NCBI GenBank assembly: GCA_036269435.1
Contig: DATASA010000035.1
Span: forward strand, 1-27,905
DNA: 27,905 nt
Origin: CADCTB01 sp036269435
GTDB taxonomy: Bacteria; Actinomycetota; Acidimicrobiia; Acidimicrobiales; AC-14
Direction: 5' to 3'
Shown: positions 1 through 6,876 of the stretch, one piece after another
Numbering within the stretch: the stretch's first letter is position 1
Layout of the letters: every line of letters starts with the position of its first letter
Program-made: the position numbers and the translations under genes
The notes under the pieces: model-generated
Told to the model about the DNA's origin: nothing
Databases searched by the model: none
What the model saw: the letters and a program-made list of their open reading frames with translations, nothing else

Positions 1-1231
1 CGGGCTGCGGCGTGGGTCGCCGGTCAAGAACACCGGCCGGGGGATCACCGTGCCGGTCGGCAACGGCGTCCTCGGCCACGTGTGGAACGTGATCGGCGAA
101 CCGCTCGACGTCACCAGCGACCAGGTGGGGGACCTGCCCACCCGCTGGGACATCCACCGCACCGCCCCCCTGTTCGCCGACCTGGAGCCCCGCTCGGAGA
201 TGTTCGAGACGGGGATCAAGGTCATCGACCTTCTCGCCCCCTACGTGCGAGGCGGCAAGATCGGCCTCTTCGGCGGGGCCGGCGTGGGCAAGACCGTCGT
301 CATCCTCGAGCTGATCAACCGGGTGGCCACCCAGCACGGCGGCGTGTCGGTGTTCGCCGGGGTGGGCGAGCGCACCCGTGAGGGCAACGACCTCTGGCTG
401 GAGATGCAGGAGTCGGGCGTCATGGACAAGGCCGCCCTGGTGTTCGGCCAGATGGACGAGCCGCCGGGCGTGCGCCTGCGCGTGGCCCTGTCGGCGCTGA
501 CCATGGCCGAGTACTTCCGGGACGAGCAGAACCAGGACGTGCTGCTGTTCGTCGACAACATCTTCCGGTTCGTCCAGGCCGGCTCCGAGGTCTCCACCCT
601 GCTCGGCCGCATGCCCTCGGCCGTGGGGTACCAGCCGACGCTCGCCGACGAGATGGGCGAGCTGCAGGAGCGGATCACCTCGACCAAGGGGCGGTCGATC
701 ACGTCGGTGCAGGCCGTCTACGTGCCTGCGGACGACTACACCGACCCGGCGCCGTTCACGACCTTCACCCACCTGGACGCCACCACCGAGCTGTCCCGTG
801 ACATCGCCTCCCGGGGCATCTACCCGGCCGTGGACCCGCTGGCCTCGACGTCGCGCATCCTGGCGCCCGAGGTGGTCGGGGACCGGCACTACCGGGTCGC
901 CCGTCGCACCCAGGAGGTGCTGCAACGGTACAAGGAGCTGCAGGACATCATCGCCATCCTCGGGGTGGACGAGCTGTCGGAGGAGGACAAGCTCGTCGTC
1001 CAGCGGGCCCGGAAGGTGGAGAAGTTCCTGTCGCAGCCGTTCTTCGTGGGCGAGCAGTTCACCGGCGTCAAGGGCGTCAACGTGACCATCGAGGAGACCA
1101 TCGACTCCTTCGAGCAGCTCACCAACGGCGACCTCGACGACCTCCCCGAGCAGGCCTTCTTCAACGTCGGTGGCGCCGACAGCGTGCGGGAGAAGGCCAA
1201 GTCGTTGTCGAAGGACGAGGCCGCCGCCTGA
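1..1231 (+). CDS. atpD: ATP synthase F1 subunit beta (5' partial)
   Basis: Catalytic beta subunit of F1Fo ATP synthase, which makes ATP on the cytoplasmic face of the membrane. The reading frame is open from base 2, so the N-terminal beta-barrel domain lies outside the window. Visible are the Walker A loop GGAGVGKT (about 272-295), the GERTREGND segment with the catalytic glutamate (about 365-391), the Walker B strand ending VDNIFRF (about 536-571), and the conserved C-terminal region with DELSEEDK and FLSQPFFVGEQFTG. The stop is TGA at 1229-1231. It is followed after 16 bases by atpC, the usual end of an atp operon. Nothing looks damaged. The family is unambiguous. Confidence 0.97.
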   Translation, partial: GLRRGSPVKNTGRGITVPVGNGVLGHVWNVIGEPLDVTSDQVGDLPTRWDIHRTAPLFADLEPRSEMFETGIKVIDLLAPYVRGGKIGLFGGAGVGKTVVILELINRVATQHGGVSVFAGVGERTREGNDLWLEMQESGVMDKAALVFGQMDEPPGVRLRVALSALTMAEYFRDEQNQDVLLFVDNIFRFVQAGSEVSTLLGRMPSAVGYQPTLADEMGELQERITSTKGRSITSVQAVYVPADDYTDPAPFTTFTHLDATTELSRDIASRGIYPAVDPLASTSRILAPEVVGDRHYRVARRTQEVLQRYKELQDIIAILGVDELSEEDKLVVQRARKVEKFLSQPFFVGEQFTGVKGVNVTIEETIDSFEQLTNGDLDDLPEQAFFNVGGADSVREKAKSLSKDEAAA

Positions 1232-1247
1232 TGTCGGCCGGGAATCC

Positions 1248-1625
1248 ATGACGCTGCAGGTCGAGCTCGTGTCCCCCGAGCGCATCCTGTACTCGGGCGA
1301 GGCCGAGATGGTGGTCTGCCGGACGGTCGGGGGCGGCGAGGTCGCGTTCCTGACCGGCCACGCCCCGTTCCTCGGCGCGCTCGAAACCGGCCTCGTACGG
1401 GTGAAGACCTCCGGCGGCGAGGAGGTGGCCGCCGTGCACGGCGGCTTCGTCGAGGTCCGGGACAACCGGGTGATCGTCCTGTCCGACGTGGCCGAGCTCG
1501 CGGCCGACATCGACGCCTCCCGGGCCCAGCGGGCCAAGGACGCCGCCACCGGCGACGACCCCGAAGCCGTCGCCGCCCGGGCTCGGGCCGACGCCCGCCT
1601 CAACGCCGCCAACCGCGCCACCTGA
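1248..1625 (+). CDS. atpC: ATP synthase F1 subunit epsilon
   Basis: Epsilon subunit of F1Fo ATP synthase, part of the central rotor stalk and an inhibitor of ATP hydrolysis. It is 125 residues. The N-terminal beta-sandwich is recognisable from LQVELVSPERILYSGEAEMV, the TGHAPFLGALETG segment and the GGFVEV strand; a short alanine/arginine-rich helix follows from about residue 90. The frame is open further upstream, but ATG 1248 is chosen because it lies just after the atpD stop, has a GGGA-type ribosome site 5-7 bases upstream, and gives the normal family length. Co-transcription with atpD is expected from the 16-base gap. Confidence 0.93.
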   Translation: MTLQVELVSPERILYSGEAEMVVCRTVGGGEVAFLTGHAPFLGALETGLVRVKTSGGEEVAAVHGGFVEVRDNRVIVLSDVAELAADIDASRAQRAKDAATGDDPEAVAARARADARLNAANRAT

Positions 1626-1671
1626 GGCCGGTTCCGGCCGCTGAGGTGGTCGGCCGGGAGAGCACGCTGGC

Positions 1672-2514
1672 ATGCCCCGGGTGAGGCTGGGGGTGGCCCT
1701 GCTCCTGCCGGCGCCCTTCGCCGCCGAGGTCGACGGCCTGCGTCGTGCGGTGGGTGATGGCGCCCTCGGGCGCATGCCGGCCCACCTGACCTTGGTGCCA
1801 CCGGTCAACGTGCGCGAGGACCGTCTCGGGGAGGTACTCGCCGTGCTCCGCCGGGCCGGGGCCGCCACCCGGCCGTTCACGGTGACGCTCGGGCCGCCGA
1901 CCACCTTCCTCCCGGACAGCCCGACGTTGTACCTGGCCGTGACGAGCACCGGGCGGGCGGAGGTCCTGGCCCTCCGGGATCGGATCTTCGTCGACCCGCT
2001 GGCCCGCCCGCTCACGTGGCCCTTCGAGCCGCACGTGACGGTGGCAGACGACGCCGCGCCGGAGCGCATCGCCGCGGCCGTCGGCGCCCTGGCCGACTAC
2101 CGGGTGGACGCCACCGTCGAGCGGGTGCACCTCCTGCGTGAGGGGCCGGGCCGAATCTGGACCCCGATCGCCGACGCGCCGTTCGCAGCGCCGGCGGTCA
2201 TCGGTCGCGGCGGCCTTCCGGTGGAGCTGACGGTCACCGATGCCGTCGACCCGGAGGCCCGCGCCCTCGACCGGCCGGCCGGCGCCACACCGCTCGTCAT
2301 CACCGCCCGGACCCAGGGGGTCGTCGCCGGGTACGTGGACGGGTGGTGCGGCGACGGCACCGGCCACGTCGCCGCCCTCGTCCTCGCCCCGGAGCAGGTG
2401 GCGCTGGGAGTAGGGCGTCACCTGCTCGCTGCGTTCGAGTCGGAAGCGGCCAAGCGGGGCGGCGAGCGAATCACCATGGCGCCCGCGCTCAAGGGTGGAC
2501 GGGACGTGGAGTAG
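1672..2514 (+). CDS. 2H phosphoesterase (2'-5' RNA ligase family) fused to an acetyltransferase-like domain
   Basis: A 280-residue protein. The first ~175 residues look like the 2H phosphoesterase / 2'-5' RNA ligase superfamily: two HxT motifs, HLT at 38-40 and HVT at 121-123, spaced about 83 residues as expected for the bilobal fold, plus the RVHLLREGPG strand. Members act on cyclic or 2'-5' phosphodiester bonds in RNA or nucleotides. Residues ~205-275 resemble the core of a GNAT acetyltransferase: VVAGYVDGW strand, HVAALVLAPE strand, then ALGVGRHLL, which approximates the acetyl-CoA loop, although the usual Q/R-x-x-G is imperfect. Substrate unknown. The gene lies 46 bases after atpC, so it could be read with the atp operon. 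The 2H call is fairly sure; the GNAT call is moderate. Confidence 0.78.
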   Translation: MPRVRLGVALLLPAPFAAEVDGLRRAVGDGALGRMPAHLTLVPPVNVREDRLGEVLAVLRRAGAATRPFTVTLGPPTTFLPDSPTLYLAVTSTGRAEVLALRDRIFVDPLARPLTWPFEPHVTVADDAAPERIAAAVGALADYRVDATVERVHLLREGPGRIWTPIADAPFAAPAVIGRGGLPVELTVTDAVDPEARALDRPAGATPLVITARTQGVVAGYVDGWCGDGTGHVAALVLAPEQVALGVGRHLLAAFESEAAKRGGERITMAPALKGGRDVE

Positions 2515-2517
2515 GTT
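2512..2517 (+). promoter_or_regulatory. possible -10 element for the M23 peptidase gene
   Basis: TAGGTT fits the TANNNT pattern. A transcript from it would begin near 2524, after the upstream in-frame GTG (2495) and TTG (2516) but before GTG 2549, so it favours the 2549 start. No convincing -35 is visible. Confidence 0.3.
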
Positions 2518-2548
2518 GGAATGCGGCGAACGGCGCCCGACTCCTCCT

Positions 2549-3730
2549 GTGTCCCTCACCCCTTTCCGCACCCTTCTCACCGTCGGGACAGCCGTTGGGA
2601 CGATGCTGTTCGGCGTCACCATCGCCGGGGCCCAGACGCCGGTCACCGCACCCACCCCGACCCTGCCCTCGGGATCGTCGGGCGCGACCACCACGGTGGC
2701 ACCGGCCACGACCGTCGCCCCCAGCCCGACGACGACCGCTCCCGGCGCCCAGATCCTTCCCGCGCCGACCACGACGAGCCCGCCCGCACCGCAGACCCGG
2801 ATTCTCGGCGTACCGCAGGACCCCAAGGCCGCCACCTCCGACGGGGGTCCGGCGGGAGCGGGGGCGGCGGCGGGGACCGGCGCCCCCTCGACGACCGTGG
2901 CCCAGCCGCCGGCCGCCCCGGCCGTCAGCCTGACGCCCGGCCAGGTGGACAGCGTGCTGAGCAACCAGGTGAAGTCCGGCGCGAGCAGCACGGCAGCCCT
3001 GATCGACGCACTGAAGCCGCTCCAGAACCTGGGCATGACCGCGCAGGAGGCGGCCGCGCTGGGCATGGGCCAGTTCCCGGTGCAGGGCCTGGCCAACTGG
3101 ACCGACGACTTCGGTGACCCCCGCGACGGCCCGCCGCCGCATCCGCACGAGGGCAACGACCTGTTCACGCAGTTCGACACACCGGTGCGGGCCCCCGCGG
3201 ACGGGACGGTCCGGTACGAGACCGGCGGCCTCGGAGGGCTGGCCGCGTATGTGACCACCGCCGACGGCACCTACTACTACATGGCCCACCTGGACAGCTT
3301 CGCCACCGACCTGTCGAACGGTGCTGCGGTCACGCAAGGGCGGATCGTCGGCTTCGCCGGCGACACCGGCAACGCCAAGGGCGGTCCGCCGCACGTGCAC
3401 TTCGAGATCCACCCCAGGGGTGGCCCGGCCGTGGACCCCAAGCCGATCATCGACGGCTGGGTCGCCGCAGCCCTGGCCAAGGTGCCGGAGCTCATCGCGT
3501 CGTTCCAGCCCGCGGCGGCCGCGCCCTCGGCCACGGGCGACGGGGGGACCGACGGCGGTATCCCGCAAATCCTGGTGACGACGGGCATGACGCGGCGGTT
3601 CTCCGCACCGTCGGTCCCGATGGCCACGCCCGCGCACGTCGTCGGCACGGGGGGCTTCGACCGGGCCGTCCTCGGCCCGCTGACCCCTCCGGCGCTGGCC
3701 CCGCTGTTCGACGGGCCGAAGGGCGACTAG
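2549..3730 (+). CDS. secreted M23 family (LytM-type) metallopeptidase
   Basis: Probable exported zinc endopeptidase acting on peptidoglycan cross-links. From GTG 2549 the 393-residue product begins with a signal peptide (FRTLLTVGTAVGTMLFGV, likely cut after AGA near residue 28). A Pro/Thr/Ala-rich linker runs to about residue 125, a short helical region follows, and the M23 domain covers about 187-305. Zinc ligands are present: H200 and D204 in HEGND, and H284 in HVHFEIH; MAHLD (H247) is the second catalytic histidine. The tail to 393 is low complexity. GTG 2495 and TTG 2516 are alternative in-frame starts, but they add a hydrophilic leader before the signal peptide and GTG 2495 overlaps the previous gene. 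With all ligands intact it is more likely an active hydrolase than a degenerate LytM activator. Confidence 0.88.
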   Translation: MSLTPFRTLLTVGTAVGTMLFGVTIAGAQTPVTAPTPTLPSGSSGATTTVAPATTVAPSPTTTAPGAQILPAPTTTSPPAPQTRILGVPQDPKAATSDGGPAGAGAAAGTGAPSTTVAQPPAAPAVSLTPGQVDSVLSNQVKSGASSTAALIDALKPLQNLGMTAQEAAALGMGQFPVQGLANWTDDFGDPRDGPPPHPHEGNDLFTQFDTPVRAPADGTVRYETGGLGGLAAYVTTADGTYYYMAHLDSFATDLSNGAAVTQGRIVGFAGDTGNAKGGPPHVHFEIHPRGGPAVDPKPIIDGWVAAALAKVPELIASFQPAAAAPSATGDGGTDGGIPQILVTTGMTRRFSAPSVPMATPAHVVGTGGFDRAVLGPLTPPALAPLFDGPKGD

Positions 3731-3733
3731 AGC

Positions 3734-3745
3734 GGCGGGCCCGCG
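3734..3745. terminator. GC-rich palindrome between convergent genes
   Basis: The 24-base gap between the peptidase gene and glpX (minus strand) contains GCGGGCCCGC, a perfect 10-base palindrome. It could act as a two-way termination hairpin, but there is no T tract and no spare loop, so support is weak. Confidence 0.25.
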
Positions 3746-3754
3746 GCCTGGATC

Positions 3755-4750
3755 TCAGTCGAAGCGGACGGAGGAGAACTGGGCGATCTTGGCCAGCGGG
3801 TGGCGGGCGCTGATGCTGCGCACCGTGCCCGACTTGGACCGCATGACGAGCGACTGGGTGGTGGCGCCCCGGCTGTCGTAGTGGACGCCGTGCAGCAGGT
3901 CCCCGTCGGTGACCCCCGTGGCCGCGAAGAAGCAGTTGTCTCCGGAGACCAGGTCGTCGGTGTGGATGACCCGGGACAGGTCGTAGCCGGCGGCCAGCAC
4001 GTTCTCCCGCTCGGAGTCGCTGCGGGGCGCGAGCTGGGCCTGGATCTCGCCGCCCATGCACTTGAGGGCGGCGGCGCTGATCACGCCCTCGGGCGTGCCG
4101 CCGACCCCGAACAGGATGTCGGCTCCGGACTCGGGCCAGCCGGTCGAGATGGCACCGGCCACGTCGCCGTCCTGGATGAGACGGATCCGGGCGCCGGCGG
4201 AGCGGATCTCCTCGATCAGCTCCTTGTGGCGGGGACGGTCGAGCACCACCGCAGTCATGTCGCGGACGGACTTCCTCAGCGCCGCGGCCGCCGACTTGAG
4301 GTTGTCCGTGGTCGACAAGGTGATGTCGATCGACCCTGCGGCCTCGGCGCCGACGGCCAACTTGTTCATGTAGAAGCAGGGGCCGTGGTCGAACATGGTG
4401 CCCCGCCCGCTCACCGCGATCACGCACAGGGCGTTGCCGCGCCCGAGGGCGGTCAGCGTCGTGCCTTCCAGCGGGTCGACGGCGATGTCGGTCTCCGGCG
4501 GCGTCCCGTCTCCGACCCGCTCGCCGTTGTAGAGCATCGGCGCGTCGTCCTTCTCGCCCTCGCCGATGACGATGACGCCGTCCATCGAGACGGTCGACAG
4601 GATGACCCTCATGGCTTCGGTGGCGGCGCCGTCGGCCCCCTCTTTGTCGCCTCGGCCCATCCAGCGGGCGGAGGCCAGGGCGGCGGCCTCGGTCACCCGC
4701 ACCAACTCCATGGCCAGGTTGCGGTCGGGGGGCTGCGGTTGCGCGCTCAT
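3755..4750 (-). CDS. glpX: class II fructose-1,6-bisphosphatase
   Basis: Hydrolyses fructose 1,6-bisphosphate to fructose 6-phosphate in gluconeogenesis, metal-dependent, cytosolic. The 331 residues match the GlpX family in length and motifs: GEGEKDDAPML at 63-73 (metal-binding), DPLEGT at 92-97 (phosphatase metal/substrate site) and a later GVGGTPEGV segment. ATG 4750 is supported by an upstream TAGGGT -10 element six bases away, suggesting a leaderless mRNA. It is the only central-carbon gene on this side of the glucan locus; making hexose phosphate by gluconeogenesis would feed trehalose and glucan synthesis, although that link is an inference. It converges on the M23 gene and diverges from the zinc-ribbon gene. 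Confidence 0.95.
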   Translation of the reverse strand: MSAQPQPPDRNLAMELVRVTEAAALASARWMGRGDKEGADGAATEAMRVILSTVSMDGVIVIGEGEKDDAPMLYNGERVGDGTPPETDIAVDPLEGTTLTALGRGNALCVIAVSGRGTMFDHGPCFYMNKLAVGAEAAGSIDITLSTTDNLKSAAAALRKSVRDMTAVVLDRPRHKELIEEIRSAGARIRLIQDGDVAGAISTGWPESGADILFGVGGTPEGVISAAALKCMGGEIQAQLAPRSDSERENVLAAGYDLSRVIHTDDLVSGDNCFFAATGVTDGDLLHGVHYDSRGATTQSLVMRSKSGTVRSISARHPLAKIAQFSSVRFD

Positions 4751-4756
4751 GGGCGC

Positions 4757-4762
4757 ACCCTA
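4757..4762 (-). promoter_or_regulatory. -10 element of glpX
   Basis: On the minus strand TAGGGT ends six bases before ATG 4750, placing the expected transcription start at or next to the A of the start codon. No Shine-Dalgarno sequence fits in the gap. This matches the same arrangement at other genes here. Confidence 0.5.
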
Positions 4763-4791
4763 CCTCGGCGCCTCCGCCGGATGCCCCTCCG

Positions 4792-4837
4792 GCGCCGCCG
4801 CCGACATCGATCCGCCGCCGCCGCCGACATCGATCCG
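4792..4837 (+). repeat. two tandem copies of a 23-bp unit with ATCGAT core
   Basis: GACATCGATCCG occurs at 4803-4814 and again at 4826-4837, each preceded by GCC/CCG triplets, giving a 23-base period. Each copy contains the palindrome ATCGAT. The pair lies in the divergent gap between glpX and the zinc-ribbon gene, immediately upstream of the likely -10 (TACGAT, 4842-4847) of the latter. A two-site operator is possible; a slippage duplication of GCC triplets is the plain alternative. Confidence 0.55.
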
Positions 4838-4866
4838 GCGGTACGATTCGGCGTGGCCCGGGCCCG

Positions 4867-5577
4867 ATGATCGTCTTCTGCCCACGCTGCGGGGCCGAGC
4901 TCCACGAGCTGTTGAAGGGTGAGTGGTTCGAGTCGCCGGTGCGCTGCAGCGACTGCGGCCTGGCCGTCGCCGAGCCCCCGCTTCTCCTGGCCCGCGGTCC
5001 GGCGGAGGAGGAGGTCGACTACTCGCTGCTGGACTGGGAGATGCCCGATCGGGCCCTCGCCACCAGGGCGCTGGCCGAGGTCGACATCCCGTACCGGTGG
5101 GAGCCGCAGTTCGTGCTGGTCGTCCCGGTGGTGGCCGAGGAGGAGGTCGACCAGCTCTTCGAGGACCTCGCCGGCTCCGGCGATGGCGAGGAGAGCGCCA
5201 CCCTCAACGCCGAGGCCGAGGACCACCAGGAGAACGGCCGGGTGGACGAGGTCGACCTCGATGTGCAGGACGAGCGCGAGGACGAGGACGAGGACGTCGA
5301 CGGCGGCGAAGAAGCCCAAGCGGCGATGGCCGACCTGTTCGTGGTGGCCGACCGGCTGCAGCACGCACCCGCCGACCTCGACTTGGCCGAGGAGGTGACC
5401 GGCCTGGCCGCAACGGTTGACGGTTGCGCCCCTCCCTACGGGATCGCCCGGCCGGTCTGGCGGCGGATCCAGGCCCTCTCGTCGGCGGTGGCAGGCGGGT
5501 TGGCCGAAGGCGCGGACGAGGAGTCGGTGGCGACCGACGCCCGGGCGCTGCGCGACTTCCTGCGCGACCTCGTGTAG
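4867..5577 (+). CDS. zinc-ribbon protein of unknown function with acidic middle
   Basis: A 236-residue protein of no assigned function. CPRC (C5, C8) and CSDC (C27, C30) form a classic four-cysteine zinc ribbon at the N-terminus. Residues ~73-101 (IPYRWEPQFVLVVP then EEEVDQLFEDL) resemble small DUF2007-like 'putative signal transducing' folds, but only loosely. Residues ~118-150 are strongly acidic, with runs of Asp/Glu, and are probably disordered. The C-terminal ~80 residues are helical with no motif I recognise. It shares direction with the J-domain gene that follows after 25 bases, although that gene seems to have its own promoter. ATG 4867 starts exactly at the zinc ribbon. Nucleic-acid or protein binding is plausible but not shown. 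Confidence 0.8.
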   Translation: MIVFCPRCGAELHELLKGEWFESPVRCSDCGLAVAEPPLLLARGPAEEEVDYSLLDWEMPDRALATRALAEVDIPYRWEPQFVLVVPVVAEEEVDQLFEDLAGSGDGEESATLNAEAEDHQENGRVDEVDLDVQDEREDEDEDVDGGEEAQAAMADLFVVADRLQHAPADLDLAEEVTGLAATVDGCAPPYGIARPVWRRIQALSSAVAGGLAEGADEESVATDARALRDFLRDLV

Positions 5578-5591
5578 ACGGGCCCGTCTAC
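5574..5591. promoter_or_regulatory. 18-bp perfect palindrome, possible operator
   Basis: GTAGACGGGCCCGTCTAC reads the same on both strands. It includes the stop codon of the zinc-ribbon gene and overlaps the likely -10 of the J-domain gene (TACCCT, 5589-5594). It could bind a dimeric regulator. As RNA it could fold as a 7-bp stem with a GGCC loop, but no T tract follows, so a terminator is less likely. Confidence 0.5.
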
Positions 5592-5594
5592 CCT
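5589..5594 (+). promoter_or_regulatory. -10 element of the J-domain gene
   Basis: TACCCT lies eight bases before ATG 5603, in the same position as the TACCCT boxes before the cysteine desulfurase and PASTA kinase genes. The gap holds no Shine-Dalgarno sequence, so the mRNA is probably leaderless or nearly so. Confidence 0.45.
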
Positions 5595-5602
5595 CCCCTG
5601 CG

Positions 5603-6319
5603 ATGCTGCTGGCCGAGCTGGAGATACGCCACTCCCGCGCCGTCGCCCCGACGCGCCGAGTGGCCCTCGGGCCCCACTGGCTACCCACCGAACCGGCCCC
5701 CGGGTACGGCGGGATCCTCCTGGGCGGCATCGTCGCTGCCCATTTCGGCGACGTCGACCCCGAGCTGCGCGACGAGTTCCTGGTGCTCGTCGAGGACCTG
5801 GAGGACGGCCGTCGGATCTCCCAGCCCCGTCTCCGCCACCGGTTCCAAACCGACGTCGTCGGCCTCGACCGCAGCCGCCACAAGCTGATCGGCCAGGCCG
5901 CGGACAACCTGTTCTCCGACGTCACCTTCGAGCTTGAGGGCAGCGGCCGACCGGTCCCGCAGATACTCGGGGCGATCTACGCCGCCGCCCGCCTCCACGA
6001 GGACGCCCGACCGGCGGTGTTCGCGGCGATCCGCAAGGCGGCCCGGTGGGAAGACGGCCCGGGGCCGCGGCTGGTGGCCCTTCTCGCCGACGTCACGACG
6101 ATGCCGCCCACGTGGTGGCGACGGTTCTCGACCGACGAGCGGTGGGCATTGGAGATCCTCGGATTCGGGCCCGACGAGGACCAGCCCGGACGGGACGAGG
6201 TCCTCCAGCGGTTCCGGTCGTTGCTGCGCGAGTCGCACCCCGACCACGGCGCCGAGCACGAGGGGGCCGGCCAGCGGATCCTGGAGCTCACCGAAGCCCG
6301 CCGGATCCTGCTGCCATGA
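5603..6319 (+). CDS. uncharacterised protein with C-terminal J domain
   Basis: A 238-residue protein. Residues ~180-236 read as a DnaJ J domain: WALEILGFGPDED (helix I and turn), RDEVLQRFRSLLRE (helix II), the diagnostic HPD tripeptide at 212-214, and GQRILELTEARRIL (helix III). J domains stimulate the ATPase of DnaK/Hsp70. There is no G/F region or zinc centre, so it is not DnaJ itself. The preceding ~175 residues are soluble, mixed alpha/beta and unrecognised; they presumably define what is presented to Hsp70. The J domain at the C-terminal end is uncommon. The frame is open further upstream, inside the previous gene, but ATG 5603 follows its stop and a -10-like box. The stop overlaps the start of the next gene (ATGA), so the two are probably translated together. 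Confidence 0.8.
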   Translation: MLLAELEIRHSRAVAPTRRVALGPHWLPTEPAPGYGGILLGGIVAAHFGDVDPELRDEFLVLVEDLEDGRRISQPRLRHRFQTDVVGLDRSRHKLIGQAADNLFSDVTFELEGSGRPVPQILGAIYAAARLHEDARPAVFAAIRKAARWEDGPGPRLVALLADVTTMPPTWWRRFSTDERWALEILGFGPDEDQPGRDEVLQRFRSLLRESHPDHGAEHEGAGQRILELTEARRILLP

Positions 6320-6876
6320 GCGGGCTCGTGGTCGTGCTGGCGCCCGGGGCCAGCGCGACGCGGGACCACTCGTCGCTCGTGGCCATCGACCGGGCGCTGG
6401 GGGCCCACGGAGTGACGGTGGAGCGGATCGACCTGCCGTCCTCGCGCCCGGGGCCGAAGGTGTTCGACACCATTCGCGCCGCGGCGGGGGCCGTGGCGGC
6501 GGGGGCCGGACTTGCCGCCGACCGGGTCGTGCTCGGCGGGCGGTCGTTCGGCGGCCGCATGTGCTCGGTGGTCGTGGCCGAAGGGTTGCCCGCAGCCGGC
6601 CTGGTGCTCGTCAGCTACCCCCTCCACCCCCCGGGACGGCCCGAGAAGGCGCGGACCGAGCACCTGCCGGCGCTTGAGGTCCCCTGCCTGTTCGTGTCCG
6701 GCACCCGTGACCCGTTCGCGGCGCCGGCCGAGCTGGAGGAGGCCGCCGTCGCCGTCCCCGGCCCTGTCACCCACGTGTGGATCGACGGAGGCGATCACGG
6801 CCTGCGGGGACGGGATTCGGCCGTGGCCGGCGCAGTCACGGCGTGGGTGCTGGCCCTGGCCGGTCCTCCGGGTTGA
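6316..6876 (+). CDS. small alpha/beta hydrolase, KANL3/Tex30-like (dienelactone-hydrolase type)
   Basis: A 186-residue alpha/beta-hydrolase. The nucleophile elbow GGRSFGGR places Ser77; the acid is probably D132 in SGTRDPF, and the base H161 in DGGDHGL, so a full Ser-Asp-His triad is visible. The short length without a lid, and the LVLVSYPLHPPGRPEKARTE segment, are typical of the KANL3/Tex30 group. Its substrate is unknown. ATG 6316 overlaps the stop of the J-domain gene by four bases, indicating translational coupling. The 3' end overlaps the convergent MFS gene by 41 bases. Confidence 0.85.
   Translation: MSGLVVVLAPGASATRDHSSLVAIDRALGAHGVTVERIDLPSSRPGPKVFDTIRAAAGAVAAGAGLAADRVVLGGRSFGGRMCSVVVAEGLPAAGLVLVSYPLHPPGRPEKARTEHLPALEVPCLFVSGTRDPFAAPAELEEAAVAVPGPVTHVWIDGGDHGLRGRDSAVAGAVTAWVLALAGPPG

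Noticed and set aside
2495..2548. Upstream GTG/TTG starts for the M23 peptidase
   Set aside because: They add a hydrophilic leader before the signal peptide, GTG 2495 overlaps the previous gene, and a -10-like box at 2512-2517 would place the mRNA start after both.
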